This document shows, piece after piece, positions 1-11,172 of a DNA stretch of 64,000 nt (the stretch's first letter is position 1; each line of letters opens with the position of its first letter). The notes under the pieces were generated by a model, which saw only the letters and a list, made by a program, of their open reading frames with translations, ran no database searches and was not told where the DNA came from. The position numbers and the translations under genes were made by a program. Source of the DNA: Botrytis cinerea B05.10 (lineage: Eukaryota > Ascomycota > Leotiomycetes > Helotiales > Sclerotiniaceae); the NCBI RefSeq assembly GCF_000143535.2, contig NC_037322.1, positions 1,550,001 through 1,614,000 of the forward strand, read 5' to 3'.

Positions 1-2313
1 CCGGAAATGGTATCCATGATGTTCTGGACGATAGTGGAGAACCCAGGGAATTAACGGGACATATCATGCGATTAATAGTGGCAAGTAAGAATTCACGGAG
101 AATGATGGACAAGGACTGGGTTGTGATCGTTCGAACGAGGATTACGTCCCTTGGTGAAAAAAGTTGAATTCAGTTCGAATCTCAAGTGTCCACCATCATA
201 TTCTCTATCCGTTCCCCCCGCCAAGTAGTAAATGGTTAATAAGATACGAGAACCTTGTAAAAGTCGCTTTGGTGGTGCTCTTCCACTAGCTCCTTTTTAA
301 CAAAGTACCAGGCACCACAAGATACCTGGGTTCGCTATGTAGCTTGCATCATCTATGTGTATAGATTTGGCTCTACAATGGGTGGATAAATGGAAAGATG
401 ATTGTGAGATCATGGGGAGTGTCTTAACAAGTTTCCTCAGTAGATAGCAAGAAATTATCCGGACGTATTTTCTCGGTATTATGTCATATCTCATCATCAT
501 CTCATTCAAAATAGAAGGTGCGTGTGCTTGATATGTTATGTTGCACATAGGAAACGAGAAAACAACTGTGATTCTTACTGAATAACGGGGTGATCGTTCC
601 CCGACACTAAGAAAACCATCGCCTAATTCGGGGGTTTCTCCGTTCCATTACTACATTACACCCAGTCTCATTCCAGCACATTTTTCTATTCTTATACCAA
701 TTTCCATTCTATGGCTACTACTCACATTGGCTGATTATTTAGTTCTTACTATGCATCAAATCTATTCTGTATTGTTGGCATGTTGGAAGGATAATGCGGG
801 ATATCTTCTCATTGGTCAAGTCTACGAACTGCGATGTAAGTAAGCAATCATTTCTATGTGGGGGGATCAAAATAGTCTCACGAATAATCCCACACATCAA
901 TACAGGGCAGCGGCAGTTGTCTGATTCGCACAGCAACAATACCTACTGTCAAAAGCTGACTAGCTGACGGGGGCTTCATCCCATCTCATCTCATCTAAAG
1001 TGCGGAATAGAATGATGATCCATGATCTAAGCCGGCAGCCCCATATACATCTATCTGACTTGGCCCCCAACATGATCAACCACCAACCTTACATAATCCT
1101 TGATCTCCAAGATATGTATTTCGTGTGAACGAACGCGCTGCGCCAAAATTCTCCACTCAAGGCTGATGGTTAGAATGCGGCAGTGCGAGCTGCAGGAAAG
1201 TCTTCAAAAGATGAAGATCGTTTCATATGTCGACATAGCCCCAGAGAGTCAATTTATTCCCCTTGCTAAGTTGTTATGCACCTATCTACTTGTATCTTTA
1301 TGTACACTAAAATACGACAGAATACGTTTTAAAAAAAAAACGTGGATGACACGCTCTTGTTATTCTGCAAGGTTATGAAACCGGTTCAACCTTCTGGCAG
1401 GAGCAATGAGCCACCAAAATTAGACGACTTCCACCCCTCCATCACACCCATCACACCCATCACACCTGTCGCACCCTTCGACCATCGATTCCTTCGAGTA
1501 TCCTTCCAGTTGACTGACATCAAGCATTATACACCAAAGCTGCCTTGGACACGCTGTAATGAATTTCCGGATAGACTGCCTGGACGATCTCTCCTTACTC
1601 ATCAGAAGATGATAGCTCTTCTTATCACTAAACTCTATATTCAATACCTCCAATCTCATCGCTCCGCACTTGAAATGATTTCGGAGTTGAACCCCCTTTC
1701 GGGTTCTTCAGCGAATGTTCATTCTCGGATCGAAGCCAGTTAAGGCGGCATAGAATCCTAAGAATATCTCCACCAAAGATCTCACAGCGTCGTTCCGTTC
1801 CGCGAGGCACAGTCTGCACCTAAAATGGCAGTAGAACCATATATGGCCTACACACCATATGCAGTCCTGGTGATTGCGCATCTTTAGCGCTTAACAAATC
1901 TCTCCAAGCGGAGCATCGCGGCAAGTCAAACAAGATATTCAAGCATTATGCAGTCGGTGGAACACCTACCCACACACACACAATCGTATATGCCAGTGTT
2001 TATGTACATCTCGAATGTATTTGGAGACCAAGTGGAAATTCTTGTTTCAAAGAGTATTCTGGGACCCAAAGAACTCCACAATGAAATAATCAATGGAAAG
2101 GGGCCTTAGATTTCAGTTCTCTAGATAGATGGTTTGTCCAATAATAGTCAGACTTTAACACTGTGCTTCTTTAGTTCTCCAAGGATTATCTGCACTCGTG
2201 AAAAGTTTCAGCCATTGCCCGTCTGGGACTCATCAGCAGCGTATCAGGAGTCATGAGCCAGTTCTGCGTCTTAAATATTACTACTGCTATTGAATAATAT
2301 CAGAACTCTCGGG

Positions 2314-2684
2314 TTATTTCCTATTCCGTTTCTTGGGCCTAGATGACCCAATACGAGGCCGAGAAAAGATTTCATGTAGCCGCTTTTCGAGCGAATCAGC
2401 TTCAACATAAATCTTCTTTGGCTCCAAATCATTTACTCAATGTCAGACAAGGCATTGTCACTAGCTTGATGCCGTTGGAACATTGGAGGTCGTTTATTCA
2501 GCCAACAACAGGTTAAGTTGACTGAATTCTGAATGTCTCGAATTGTCTCAGTCTGGACTTTCCTTATCAGCAGAACATCCATGAATGCAATCCTTCTGAT
2601 CATATGACCCGAGTGGCTTTTTGCCACTTGTAACGTGCTTCCCCATTTTGGATTGTCTAACGGTCTTGCGTCTCTGGCCTACCA
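2314..2684 (-). pseudogene. Possible decayed coding fragment
   Basis: On the minus strand a frame from about 2684 to 2433 reads through residues such as HSGHMIRRIAFMDVLLIRK and stops. A second frame then takes over without an evident intron and runs to a stop at 2314-2316, ending in the basic tail GSSRPKKRNRK, which looks like a nuclear-localisation type C-terminus. The two frames make one continuous coding-like stretch only if a frame slip is allowed near 2430. I do not recognise the family. It may be a gene remnant, or an ordinary gene whose splice sites I misread. Confidence 0.25.
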
Positions 2685-3423
2685 AGTAACCATTCACACC
2701 TACCTTGAAGTTGGTGTTCCGTCAGACGATCTAATATGTCAAGCCCCTGTAGACTTTCGTCACTCTACTAGAGCTGAACTGTGTCAAAATATAAAAGTTA
2801 CCCCATTAGTATCACCGATGTCGCCGGTAAGTTAAGTTGATGGGTTAGAAGAAAGGCAATGGAACTACTCCGAGACACTTCATATACTCATCCAATAATA
2901 TGCGAATATCACATACGGTATGAGGAAAATAACCATTCGAAACAAGGGAGGAGTTATATGTTTGCTACATGTATAGTAAAATTCCACGTTGTTTCAATTC
3001 GATTCAGCATAGGAAAGACTGGCTGTTGATCACGGTACTATAGAAGTCAAAACCTGCACGACATTCACCCTGCAACATATGGCATTTCGCAAATCTTCCC
3101 AAAAATCATAATTGTCCATTTTTGTATGACTTAGTAAAGTTGTTTTTTATCGCGCTGTCTCATCTCACAACCAGGCTTCCAGCAATAGATCTAGATTACA
3201 TTCGTTCACCGGGGAAGCATCAGAACCACTTCCGTCTATCACTGAAGCTTTGCATTTCTTCAGGAAAATAAGCTGCAGCAATTGTGTGCATTGTTATATA
3301 GGTCATGATTCGGAAGTTGCCAAATCTCCCTTGCCCAATAGCAGGCAGTGAGATGCCGGTGTAGGCAGCAATTTACGAGCCTCTCCATTCTGTATAAATA
3401 CCTAGTTCATTAATATCAACGAA

Positions 3424-3738
3424 TCACGCTATACAATAGGCATTTGTGGAAGATAAAAAGCCTGTGTGAGTTCCGGAGCTCAGGGTCTTGAATCCAATCG
3501 GGAGAACAATTACTAAACGCAATGTGGTCTTCGCTTCCGCGAAGTTGGTTCCATGCAATGATACGCTGACTTCTGTCATGTCCCCTGGGTTTCGCTTTAC
3601 AGTTAGTGTATATTCCACATGTTTGTAGACTGCTGTAGTTGGAAATATTCGGGTACAGCGTGGAAGTGTTGGTATCATAACAACAAAGTGCTTACTCTGA
3701 GTATCCAGCAGTCCGGAATGCAATTTCGCAAACAACAT
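3424..3738 (-). other. Unassigned open frame, 104 codons
   Basis: Single open frame on the minus strand with fairly balanced composition (for example EYTLTVKRNPGDMTEVSV), unlike the biased shadows nearby. It is not flanked by obvious splice sites that extend it and I recognise no domain. It may be a fragment of a degraded gene or chance. Low confidence. Confidence 0.2.
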
Positions 3739-6169
3739 TGAAATACTCTAATCTTTTTGAACATAGAAATGAATTTAGGCATTCAAACGGTTTTGATTCC
3801 TATATTTATTCAGAATAACAAGCTTGTGAATTAACAACATCATTTTCAGAAAATCGAAACCAAAACAGTCTAGATTAGATTATCGCTCAAATCCTTGAAA
3901 CCATTAAAAAAAGTTGCCTATGCTTTTAAATTATACTTCGGGATTTACTGGCCTTGTTAAAGCCCGAATTCGGACTTTGGTCGGCAATGGACATTTATTC
4001 AAAACTTTCCAATCTTTCAGAATTCGCTATGAGTGATGATGTCGTATTCTCGAAAATTGGAGCCACTTACGACAGTTCGTATTGTGCTGCCTAAGGAGCG
4101 AGAGCGAAAGAGAGCATGTTCAAAGTAGTAATCGGGGGAGGGGCTCGGGATTCTGCAAAGTTGCTTGAAAATACTGGCTCTCGCGTAGAATATGGAGTTT
4201 CTCGTCTGTAATTGCTGAAAACAGTACTCCAGGTCCCAGGCATGATGGTGTATATTTTCGCCAAATGAACCCGAGTTTGGGGAATAGTAGCGAAGATGAC
4301 GACGATGTTACTCTTCTACTGCTTTTGAACAAAATGGTCCTATCCTCGTGTAGTCATTCAGATCTTAAAATCTGCGGAACTTACGAGTAACATTTGAATC
4401 TTTGGGTTTTTTTAGCATCGTTGTATCAATTCCGTATCTCCTTTTCTGACCTTGTACTCATCTAGTTGACTTGATGATGTAAATTCCAGAGCTTTTTTAT
4501 AGCTGAGGAGAAAACAATTGCCCTCGCCATTCTTATGAGTTTGCGTTCGACATGGCAGTAGTATAATATGTGCTTAGTTTGGGTAGTAGTTTTGCTTGTT
4601 ACCGACCAAAATCTATGCTTCTTGCTCAAGGAAAATCAGATAAACATGGGATATAAGCAGCATAGTTACTGCATTAATAAGGCATCACTCAGAGGGAAAA
4701 TCATGAGCCCTCTGGTTTTGTAGATATTCCGCAAATACCAAGCAAGCGGATATATTTGAGCGTTAAACAACTCTCAGGAAATGGAGTATACGGTCTTTCA
4801 AAAGAAATAGATACTACATGGGTTATCCTAACGAAAATGAAACCTTTATGTACACGAATACGCTGTTCCTTTCTTCTTGAATTAGCTTATACTAAAAGTT
4901 GTATCCCATCTTGTCATGCTGAACCATCAGCTGCCAGAGACAATAGACCAATATTCATAGCTCTACATCGCAAAAGTAATTGGCTCCTGCATTGCATAGA
5001 TCGTATCTCACCTTTTGATATCTATCGATAATCTGAAATATCACGGCTTATATGAACTATTTAATTCCACTAAACTGCATTCTGCATTAATAGATACTTG
5101 TCAATGACTACCATTTATAACTTCCAAGAAGCTCCAGCTAGAAGCGAGATGTTCTCCCACATATCAGCAGCTGATTTCGATTCCTTATTAACAGAATGCA
5201 CGGGAATGTATGTACGATTGTTATCTCGCTGTGGGAATATTGATTTAGAAGGCTCTTAGTGGCAATGATCATGAAGTGGTAAGGCAACTATACGTTGTTG
5301 TCGTCAAAGTGGATCGAAGAGTGACAGCTGTGAGCTTGGCCGTACTTGAACGATGAGCTTCGATTTCGGCGGTGATACATATCAATCAACTTCCCTTCCA
5401 AAACATATTTGAAGTGTCTAATGTATAATATCGATTTTGATGAATCCAGAGAAGTCGACATGTAATCTCATTTAGTGGTAAAATGGCCCAGTCAATCACC
5501 CTCACTTACACCGGGCGCCCCAAGAGTTATCCTCTAGAGCTCGCTTGGGGGAAAAGGGAGCCAATTTATGACCATCACTGGGTCATCCGAGCATAGACAT
5601 AAAATCTGCTAGATGATAATGAATGAATTTGCCAATCTAGGTGATTTCAGTACGAAGCTATAAGGGTGGAGTATACTGAATTTTCTGGCTTGATCCCCCG
5701 CTACATACTAATTTTGCTCTTATAAGTTTGGGGCTATAATGAGGAAGCGGGTAGCATTTTATTTAGGTCTTTGAAGCGTCCGGATCACCCGTATATGAGA
5801 AGTGAGAAGTCATTGGATGTATACAGTCTTTCTTGAAATAAGACGAGGCTCAGAATGCGTATAATTACACGACTTTTCTCTTTGGTGTCTGTACAATTGT
5901 TTAAGTTGGCTGATGTAGACGATGAATCCTCCTGCGAAACAGCCGCTCCTCCCTCCGAGCTCCTCCTCAATTGTTCATAATAGTTCTGAAGTCAAAATGA
6001 TGTGTAGGCTACTGGTATATTAAGGCAATATTACACTTGTGTTCATATCGATCGTGAGATCATGCTCTTAGAGAGAGGGTATCTACGTAGTAATCAAGCT
6101 ATCTATTTGCAGTCAAATCATCCGACTATTTGCCCCACCAGTAATTTAGCCCTTTGTATCATTTCCTTT

Positions 6170-7027
6170 CTATTCCTTTACCTCCTTAGCCAATTCATTG
6201 TATGCCCATTGGTAGCTACCCAAGAATATAGCTCCTCCAATACTGATCCACATTACTCTTGGACCTATCCCTGCGAAGAATGCCTTTGGACCACCCTTAG
6301 CTATTATCTCCTTCAACAAAACCTTTGTCGACTTCTTCTGCTTCTCTAACATCATCCTCGTCTTCAGCACATCCAAAGGAGTGGTAGCCGCAGCCGCCAC
6401 TGCACCAGCAAGACTTCCCATAAGCCCACTCTCCACTGCGTTCACAGTATCTCTTCCGCTTGTTCTCTTCCTATATGCCTTCATGGATTCCCAAAGAGGA
6501 AATTGTATGATTGTGAAAGGCACTTCCCGCATTATGGTAACACTCCAGCCGCGGTAGAGTTCCTTCCACACTCCTACAATCCCAATGTGTTTGTATTGTC
6601 CCAGAATCGCCTTGAGCGTGAGTAAGGAGCTTGAATATTGCCCCGCCTGAGCTCTCTGCTTGACAACCTCCGTAGGCACACGAACGGCACAAGCGGCGAT
6701 CTCTCCCAAACTCGCTGCAGCCATATGTTCGATTGCTCTCCCCGTTCCGCGACCTCCAGGAATATTCGCATCTAAAGCATCCCGTCGTTTCGCGAATGCG
6801 CTTTTGGTAGCTTCGTACGTACAAAAGAACAATGCAGCTCCGGGCGCAGAGCCAATTATAGCAGAACCGACTCCTCGATATACTCCTGTAAAGCCTCCAG
6901 AGGCAATGAAGCCGGCGGAGGATTGCAGGCGGGTTTTTAAAGTATCGAGGGGGAAAAGGGTGAGGTCGACCGTGGTACCGGCGAGGGCTCCCGCTAGGAG
7001 AGCGGGGGTGAAGTTTGATTGTGACAT
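6170..7027 (-). CDS. PET8: Mitochondrial S-adenosylmethionine carrier (SLC25 family)
   Basis: Intronless 285-residue mitochondrial carrier protein. It shows the three tandem repeats of the family, each with its signature: PLDTLKTRLQ near residue 27, VPTEVVKQRAQ near residue 117 and TPLDVLKTRMM near residue 216, giving six predicted membrane helices in the inner membrane. The N-terminus (LLAGALAGTTVDLTLFPLDTLKTRLQ is the first repeat) and the overall length match the fungal Pet8/SAMC branch, which imports S-adenosylmethionine into the matrix in exchange for S-adenosylhomocysteine for mitochondrial methylations. The assignment to SAM transport rests on overall resemblance to Pet8; carrier subfamilies are similar, so the substrate is less certain than the family. 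It is transcribed away from the TilS-like gene with 316 bp between the start codons. Confidence 0.88.
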   Translation of the reverse strand: MSQSNFTPALLAGALAGTTVDLTLFPLDTLKTRLQSSAGFIASGGFTGVYRGVGSAIIGSAPGAALFFCTYEATKSAFAKRRDALDANIPGGRGTGRAIEHMAAASLGEIAACAVRVPTEVVKQRAQAGQYSSSLLTLKAILGQYKHIGIVGVWKELYRGWSVTIMREVPFTIIQFPLWESMKAYRKRTSGRDTVNAVESGLMGSLAGAVAAAATTPLDVLKTRMMLEKQKKSTKVLLKEIIAKGGPKAFFAGIGPRVMWISIGGAIFLGSYQWAYNELAKEVKE

Positions 7028-7343
7028 TTGTGCGGAAGGGAGGAGTTGAGCAAGTGGGATAATTTAAGACCGTGGAAGAAGTGGTATTAGGGTGGCCGAA
7101 GCCGGATCGTACCGAGGCAAAGAAGATAATAGATGTGGTGGATGAATTTCGAATTCATGGCTGGGGTGAATTTGGGATGACAAAGTTGAGGTTGGAGCTC
7201 GGGTAGATTTTTATCGTCTCTTTTCGCGGGCTGATAGATGTCGATTGACGCGATAACACGCGACACAATCATTCTTCACAGCAATTGTATTCTCACGCAT
7301 TAATGTGGTTATCAATAGAATGAAATGCTGATCAAATAATGGA
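7028..7343. promoter_or_regulatory. Shared promoter between carrier and TilS-like genes
   Basis: The 316 bp between two divergent start codons must contain both promoters and 5' leaders. Both products are predicted mitochondrial, so shared control is plausible, but I see no diagnostic binding site. Confidence 0.5.
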
Positions 7344-9344
7344 ATGAACACCATGAAGCAAAATGCGCTTCCTATTTCGATAAAGGAGTTTGCCGATGCG
7401 CTTTTCAAAAAGCCATGTCAAGTTCCTTATCGTCATGACCAGCGGGGTCATAGGACTGTAGGTATGTAGTTGCTATATTCTACGATTGATTAATACTAAT
7501 TGTCTGATAGGACTTGCAGTGAGTGGAGGGGTAGATTCTATGGCCCTTGCAGCGTTGTGTATGCAAATGAAAAAGAATTACATACCGTTTGCTTCTGATG
7601 GATATCCAATACATCTTGGCAAGATCGACTTTCGAGCTGTTATCGTCAATCATGGAGTGAGAGATGGCAGTTTAGAAGAGGCTCAGAAGGTCATGGGCGT
7701 GTTAGAATCTCTTGGTATGTTATTCTTCCTGTATTTGTACACGCTTGGGCTCCTAATACAAAAATCTATATAGGTATGACCTCACGAATTTTAACTCTCC
7801 CATGGAAAGAAATCACTGGGAATCCTTCCCAGCTACCTAATTTCGAGAGCTTGGCTAGGAAGTACCGCTTTCAGGCAATTGGGAAGTACTGTCAAAAATC
7901 TGATATTAGTTCGATTCTCCTTGGACATCACGCCGATGATCAAGCCGAGACTGTACTAATGCGTCTAGCGAAAGGCGCTCGGGGTGTCGGTCTGCTCGGT
8001 ATCAAATCCTCTTCTCCCATACCAGAATGTGAAGGCATTTATGGAGTTCATGAGAGTGGGAACCCAATAACGCTTGCTCTCCCGATCAAGTCTAAGCAAG
8101 GCACAAAGTGGACCAATATCATTGAAAAAGATGATGGCGATCAACCTGCATCCGGTGTCCTAAAGATCATGCCTCAGTTAGAAGTCGAATCTGGCGGTAT
8201 AACCCTATATCGTCCCCTTCTTGAATTTCCAAAAGAAAGACTCATCGCGACATGTAAGGCTTTGGGCGTGGAGTGGTTTGAAGATAATACCAACAGCGAT
8301 CCCACCCTGACAGACCGGAATGCAATCCGACATCTATATGATCACAGCGGTCTACCTATGGTGTTACCTAAATCTAGAGTTCTTGATTTTTCTGCTCAAC
8401 TTCAAAACGCTGAGAATATACGCCAACAAAAGGTTGATCAGCTCATAAAACAATGCAAAGTCCTTAGCTTTGATACTAGACGAGGAACTCTTATTATGGA
8501 ATTTCCCTCAATACCTTCTGTAACTCCCCAAGATATCACCAACAGATCCATTTTAGCCGCTATGCTACTCCGTCGTGTAATCATGACAATCACGCCAAAT
8601 TCTATCGTATCACTGAATCAGGTTTCCGCCGCAGTTCCAGAAATATTCCCATTGCCTGATGTCACAACGCAACCAAAAACCATCAACACAGCCGGTATCA
8701 TGTTTCAACCATTCAACGTCGACCGAAAAGATGCAGGAAAGAATGAATGGCATATATTTCGCCAACCTAGATACAGGTCGTCACTTGACGAAACTGTTGT
8801 TCCAGAGCTACTTCCGGGAACACAGCCGCAGTGGTTTCTATTTGATAATCGATACTGGCTTCAGATACATAACGAAATGTCCTCCAAGGCTGGCAACTTG
8901 GTTGTTCGATTTTTCAATAAAGAAGACATCCCCAAATTAGAACTATCTCTGGACAAGAGAGGGCACTGGGTGTTAAAAAGACTTTTAAGGACAGTGAATG
9001 GCGAAGAGAGATGGAGATATTCTCTGCCTGTCGTAGTATGGAGACCACACGGGGGCATGATTGTGGGCGAGGAGGTGATCCTTGGTTTGCCATCTTTAGG
9101 CGTGAAAGTTGTTAGCTCCAGCAATGTGAAGTGGTCGTGTAGGTACAAGAAGATAGATCTGTCAGATTTGGGTCTGCAGGCTGTTGAGGACCTCAAAACT
9201 TTCAAAATCCGCCGCGTCATGAAAGGTAAAGGAGAGGTCTCAGATAGGCCAGGATTTGCACCGTGGGTCGCCAAGCGCGAAAAGTCTGTATGGAGTGACA
9301 TATTCGATCGTGGATCTCAGGCGAAGGGAGACATGGATAATTAG
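7344..9344 (+). CDS. tRNA(Ile)-lysidine synthase, TilS/MesJ type
   Basis: Predicted exons 7344-7461, 7511-7714 and 7774-9344; introns of 49 and 59 bp begin GTATGT and end AG; the joined frame is 630 codons. The first exon supplies the residues leading into the PP-loop ATPase signature AVSGGVDSMALA (SGGVDS at about residues 44-49), typical of N-type ATP pyrophosphatases that adenylate tRNA bases. A second TilS hallmark, GHHADDQAETVLMRL, follows in exon 3. TilS converts the wobble C of tRNA-Ile(CAU) to lysidine; in fungi this would act on the mitochondrial tRNA. A start at 7344 is the first ATG after an in-frame TGA at 7329; a second ATG lies at 7353. The long C-terminal part (after about residue 300) is not recognisable by eye and makes the protein longer than bacterial TilS (about 430 residues), as is common in fungal forms. 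Confidence 0.85.
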
Positions 9345-10033
9345 AAAGGTTTATGATAAACTTTGTATATTCTAGACCTAAATCAGCAACGAAATAGCTT
9401 TCGAACTTCACTGAACACTCGGTTTTGAATCACAAGCGTATGTTACAATAGCAGTGTCTACACATAGTCTGCACTGCTATCTACTTTCCGAATCTAATTT
9501 TGAAAGTCTAAAAAATACCACGATCAATATCACGAAGCCATCGTTCCAAATTAATAAATATTCAGAAGTGTTTCAACATCTGAAATAATTTCAGTATTTA
9601 GAGAGGACTAGATATTACAAAGTTTTTGATTATTAGACTACAGAGTCGTCAAATCCACAACAAACAAGCAATCCTAACAAAAACAAGGAAGGAACCCAAG
9701 CTAGGCAAAGGCAAAATGGACGAAATGTCTGGACAATCGATCAAACCCCCAAACTTTTATCTCTATGCAATGCTGTATACTACAAAAGACCTGATCGATA
9801 CCTTTCCCATTTTACTCTCTTCCTTTTGTATCTATTTATCTATCTATCTACTCATCTATCTACTCATCTATCTACTCAATCAAACTACACAATAACAACA
9901 TAACCATTTCATGACAATCCCATCACCCAAAACTATCACATGCGGTTTCGGCTCAAGAATAGGGAAAAAGTTCACATCCAGATAATAAGTACATGAGTAT
10001 TTGCTATTTTACGAGGGATCAAGATTCTATTTA
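9345..10033. other. Convergent 3' region with short tandem repeat
   Basis: AT-rich DNA between the stop codons of the TilS-like gene and the membrane glycoprotein gene, presumably both 3' untranslated regions. It contains three perfect copies of a 12-mer at 9842-9877 and nothing else recognisable. Confidence 0.6.
9842..9877. repeat. 12-bp minisatellite, three perfect copies
   Basis: The unit ATCTATCTACTC repeats three times without mismatch, embedded in a wider TCTA-rich stretch starting near 9830. Confidence 0.9.
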
Positions 10034-11172
10034 TTATATTCCCGAATTAACATCATCATCAATCCAAACCCTCATAAATCCCTTCATTCCCCCCCCCCTC
10101 CCATCCCCCTGCAACTCCCAAGCCTGACTCCTCCCCACACCCACCTCCACCCTTTCCTCCGCCAGCTGGCCGCTGTTCCCTCTATCCGCACTGTCGCCTG
10201 CTAACTCCGGTTTAACGTATGCTTCTCCCTTCGTCTGGTTTAGTTTTAGTTTTTGTTTGTGGCTGTGGTTGTAGTTGTAGTTGTTTTTGCGATTGCGTAG
10301 CAGGAAATAGGTGAGGAGGGCTAGGAAAGCGAGGAAGATGACGCTGCTGATGGATATTCCTGCTATGGCGCCGGGGAAGAGGCTTGAGGAGGGAGAGGGA
10401 GATGGAGTGGTAGAGGATGAGGATATGGGTGAGGAGTCTATTTTTGACGATGTTTCGGAAGAAGATGAAAATGTTACTAATAAAGATGAGGTACTGGATG
10501 AAGAAGCCGAGAAGCTGATGAAGCTAGAATATATTTCCGATGTGGGTGAAGCTATTGCCGATCGAGCGGATGGAGCTGGAGCTTTGATGGTTTCATTACT
10601 GATACTCTTGCATGCGGCATCGTTGCAGCAGTTCCATTGGCTAGTTGATGAGCTGCAGACGATGCCGATGGAGCCGCCTCCGTGAGTTTCGAGATCGACT
10701 ATAGTAAAGAAGGTTAGTTGATTTTAATTTTGAGTCGTGAGACTAGACACGTGCTAGACGAATAGATGGACGGAAGAAAATGGAGCTGAAAGATGGAGAT
10801 CTGATGTATCGCATTCTTTGGGACATACAGAGGCGGTATACGTAGGATCATTATAATACCCAAGATAATCTTCATCATCCATCCGCAGCGCGTAACATTC
10901 CACTCCGCACATAAGAGATGCGCGATTTCCCAGGAGATTCCCTCACATTCGATCCCCCCGTCACGACAGACGGGGCTTTACAGATATTATTCCCCACGCA
11001 CGTATCAAACTCCATACAACAAAGTAAAAAGTCCTACTTCTGATCAGCCCATCGTTCTCCAGATACCAATTCCTTGGGAGGCAAACTCATCATACCGAAG
11101 TACTATTAACAGTGCCACGAGGAAAATAATTCTGCAGCTGTATGGTCTCCACCCCGCCATCAGGATACGCAT
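10034..11172 (-). CDS. Cys-rich single-pass membrane glycoprotein (fungal, function unknown)
   Basis: The clearest part is the last exon, 10698 to 10034, on the minus strand. It encodes a Cys-rich patch (SSTSQWNCCNDAACK), a long Ser/Thr-rich stalk, one hydrophobic helix (IAGISISSVIFLAFLALLTY) followed at once by basic RNRK, then a hydrophilic tail with KPELAGDS and WELQGD, motifs common in the cytoplasmic tails of fungal cell-surface proteins. The acceptor is TTACTATAG with a CTAAC branch site. Upstream, a hydrophobic N-terminus (PYSCRIIFLVALLIVL, start 11172 or 11160) fits a signal peptide. A middle exon holds CCMEFDTCVGNNICKAP and, in a different frame, CGVECYALRMDD...SVCPKECDTS. Joining these needs a one-base slip near 10930 and a donor I cannot place, so the middle of the gene is unresolved and the gene may be damaged. 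The plus-strand frame over the same DNA is a shadow. Confidence 0.55.

Larger units (their letters stand above)
1..6169. other. Gene-poor region, no recognisable gene
   Basis: About 6 kb of moderately AT-rich DNA without an open frame that I can assign to a family. Frames are short and broken on both strands. Two stretches on the minus strand (2314-2684 and 3424-3738) have coding-like amino-acid content and are listed separately. I saw no tRNA, rRNA or clear tandem repeat. It could hold decayed genes or the far promoter of genes beyond the left edge. Confidence 0.6.

Noticed and set aside
120..190. Possible tRNA because of GTTCGAATCTC
   Set aside because: No matching acceptor stem, D arm or anticodon stem around it.
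10311..10685. Plus-strand open frame of 124 codons, acidic
   Set aside because: The minus strand over the same bases gives a stalk, membrane helix, basic stop-transfer and typical fungal tail; the plus frame is its shadow.
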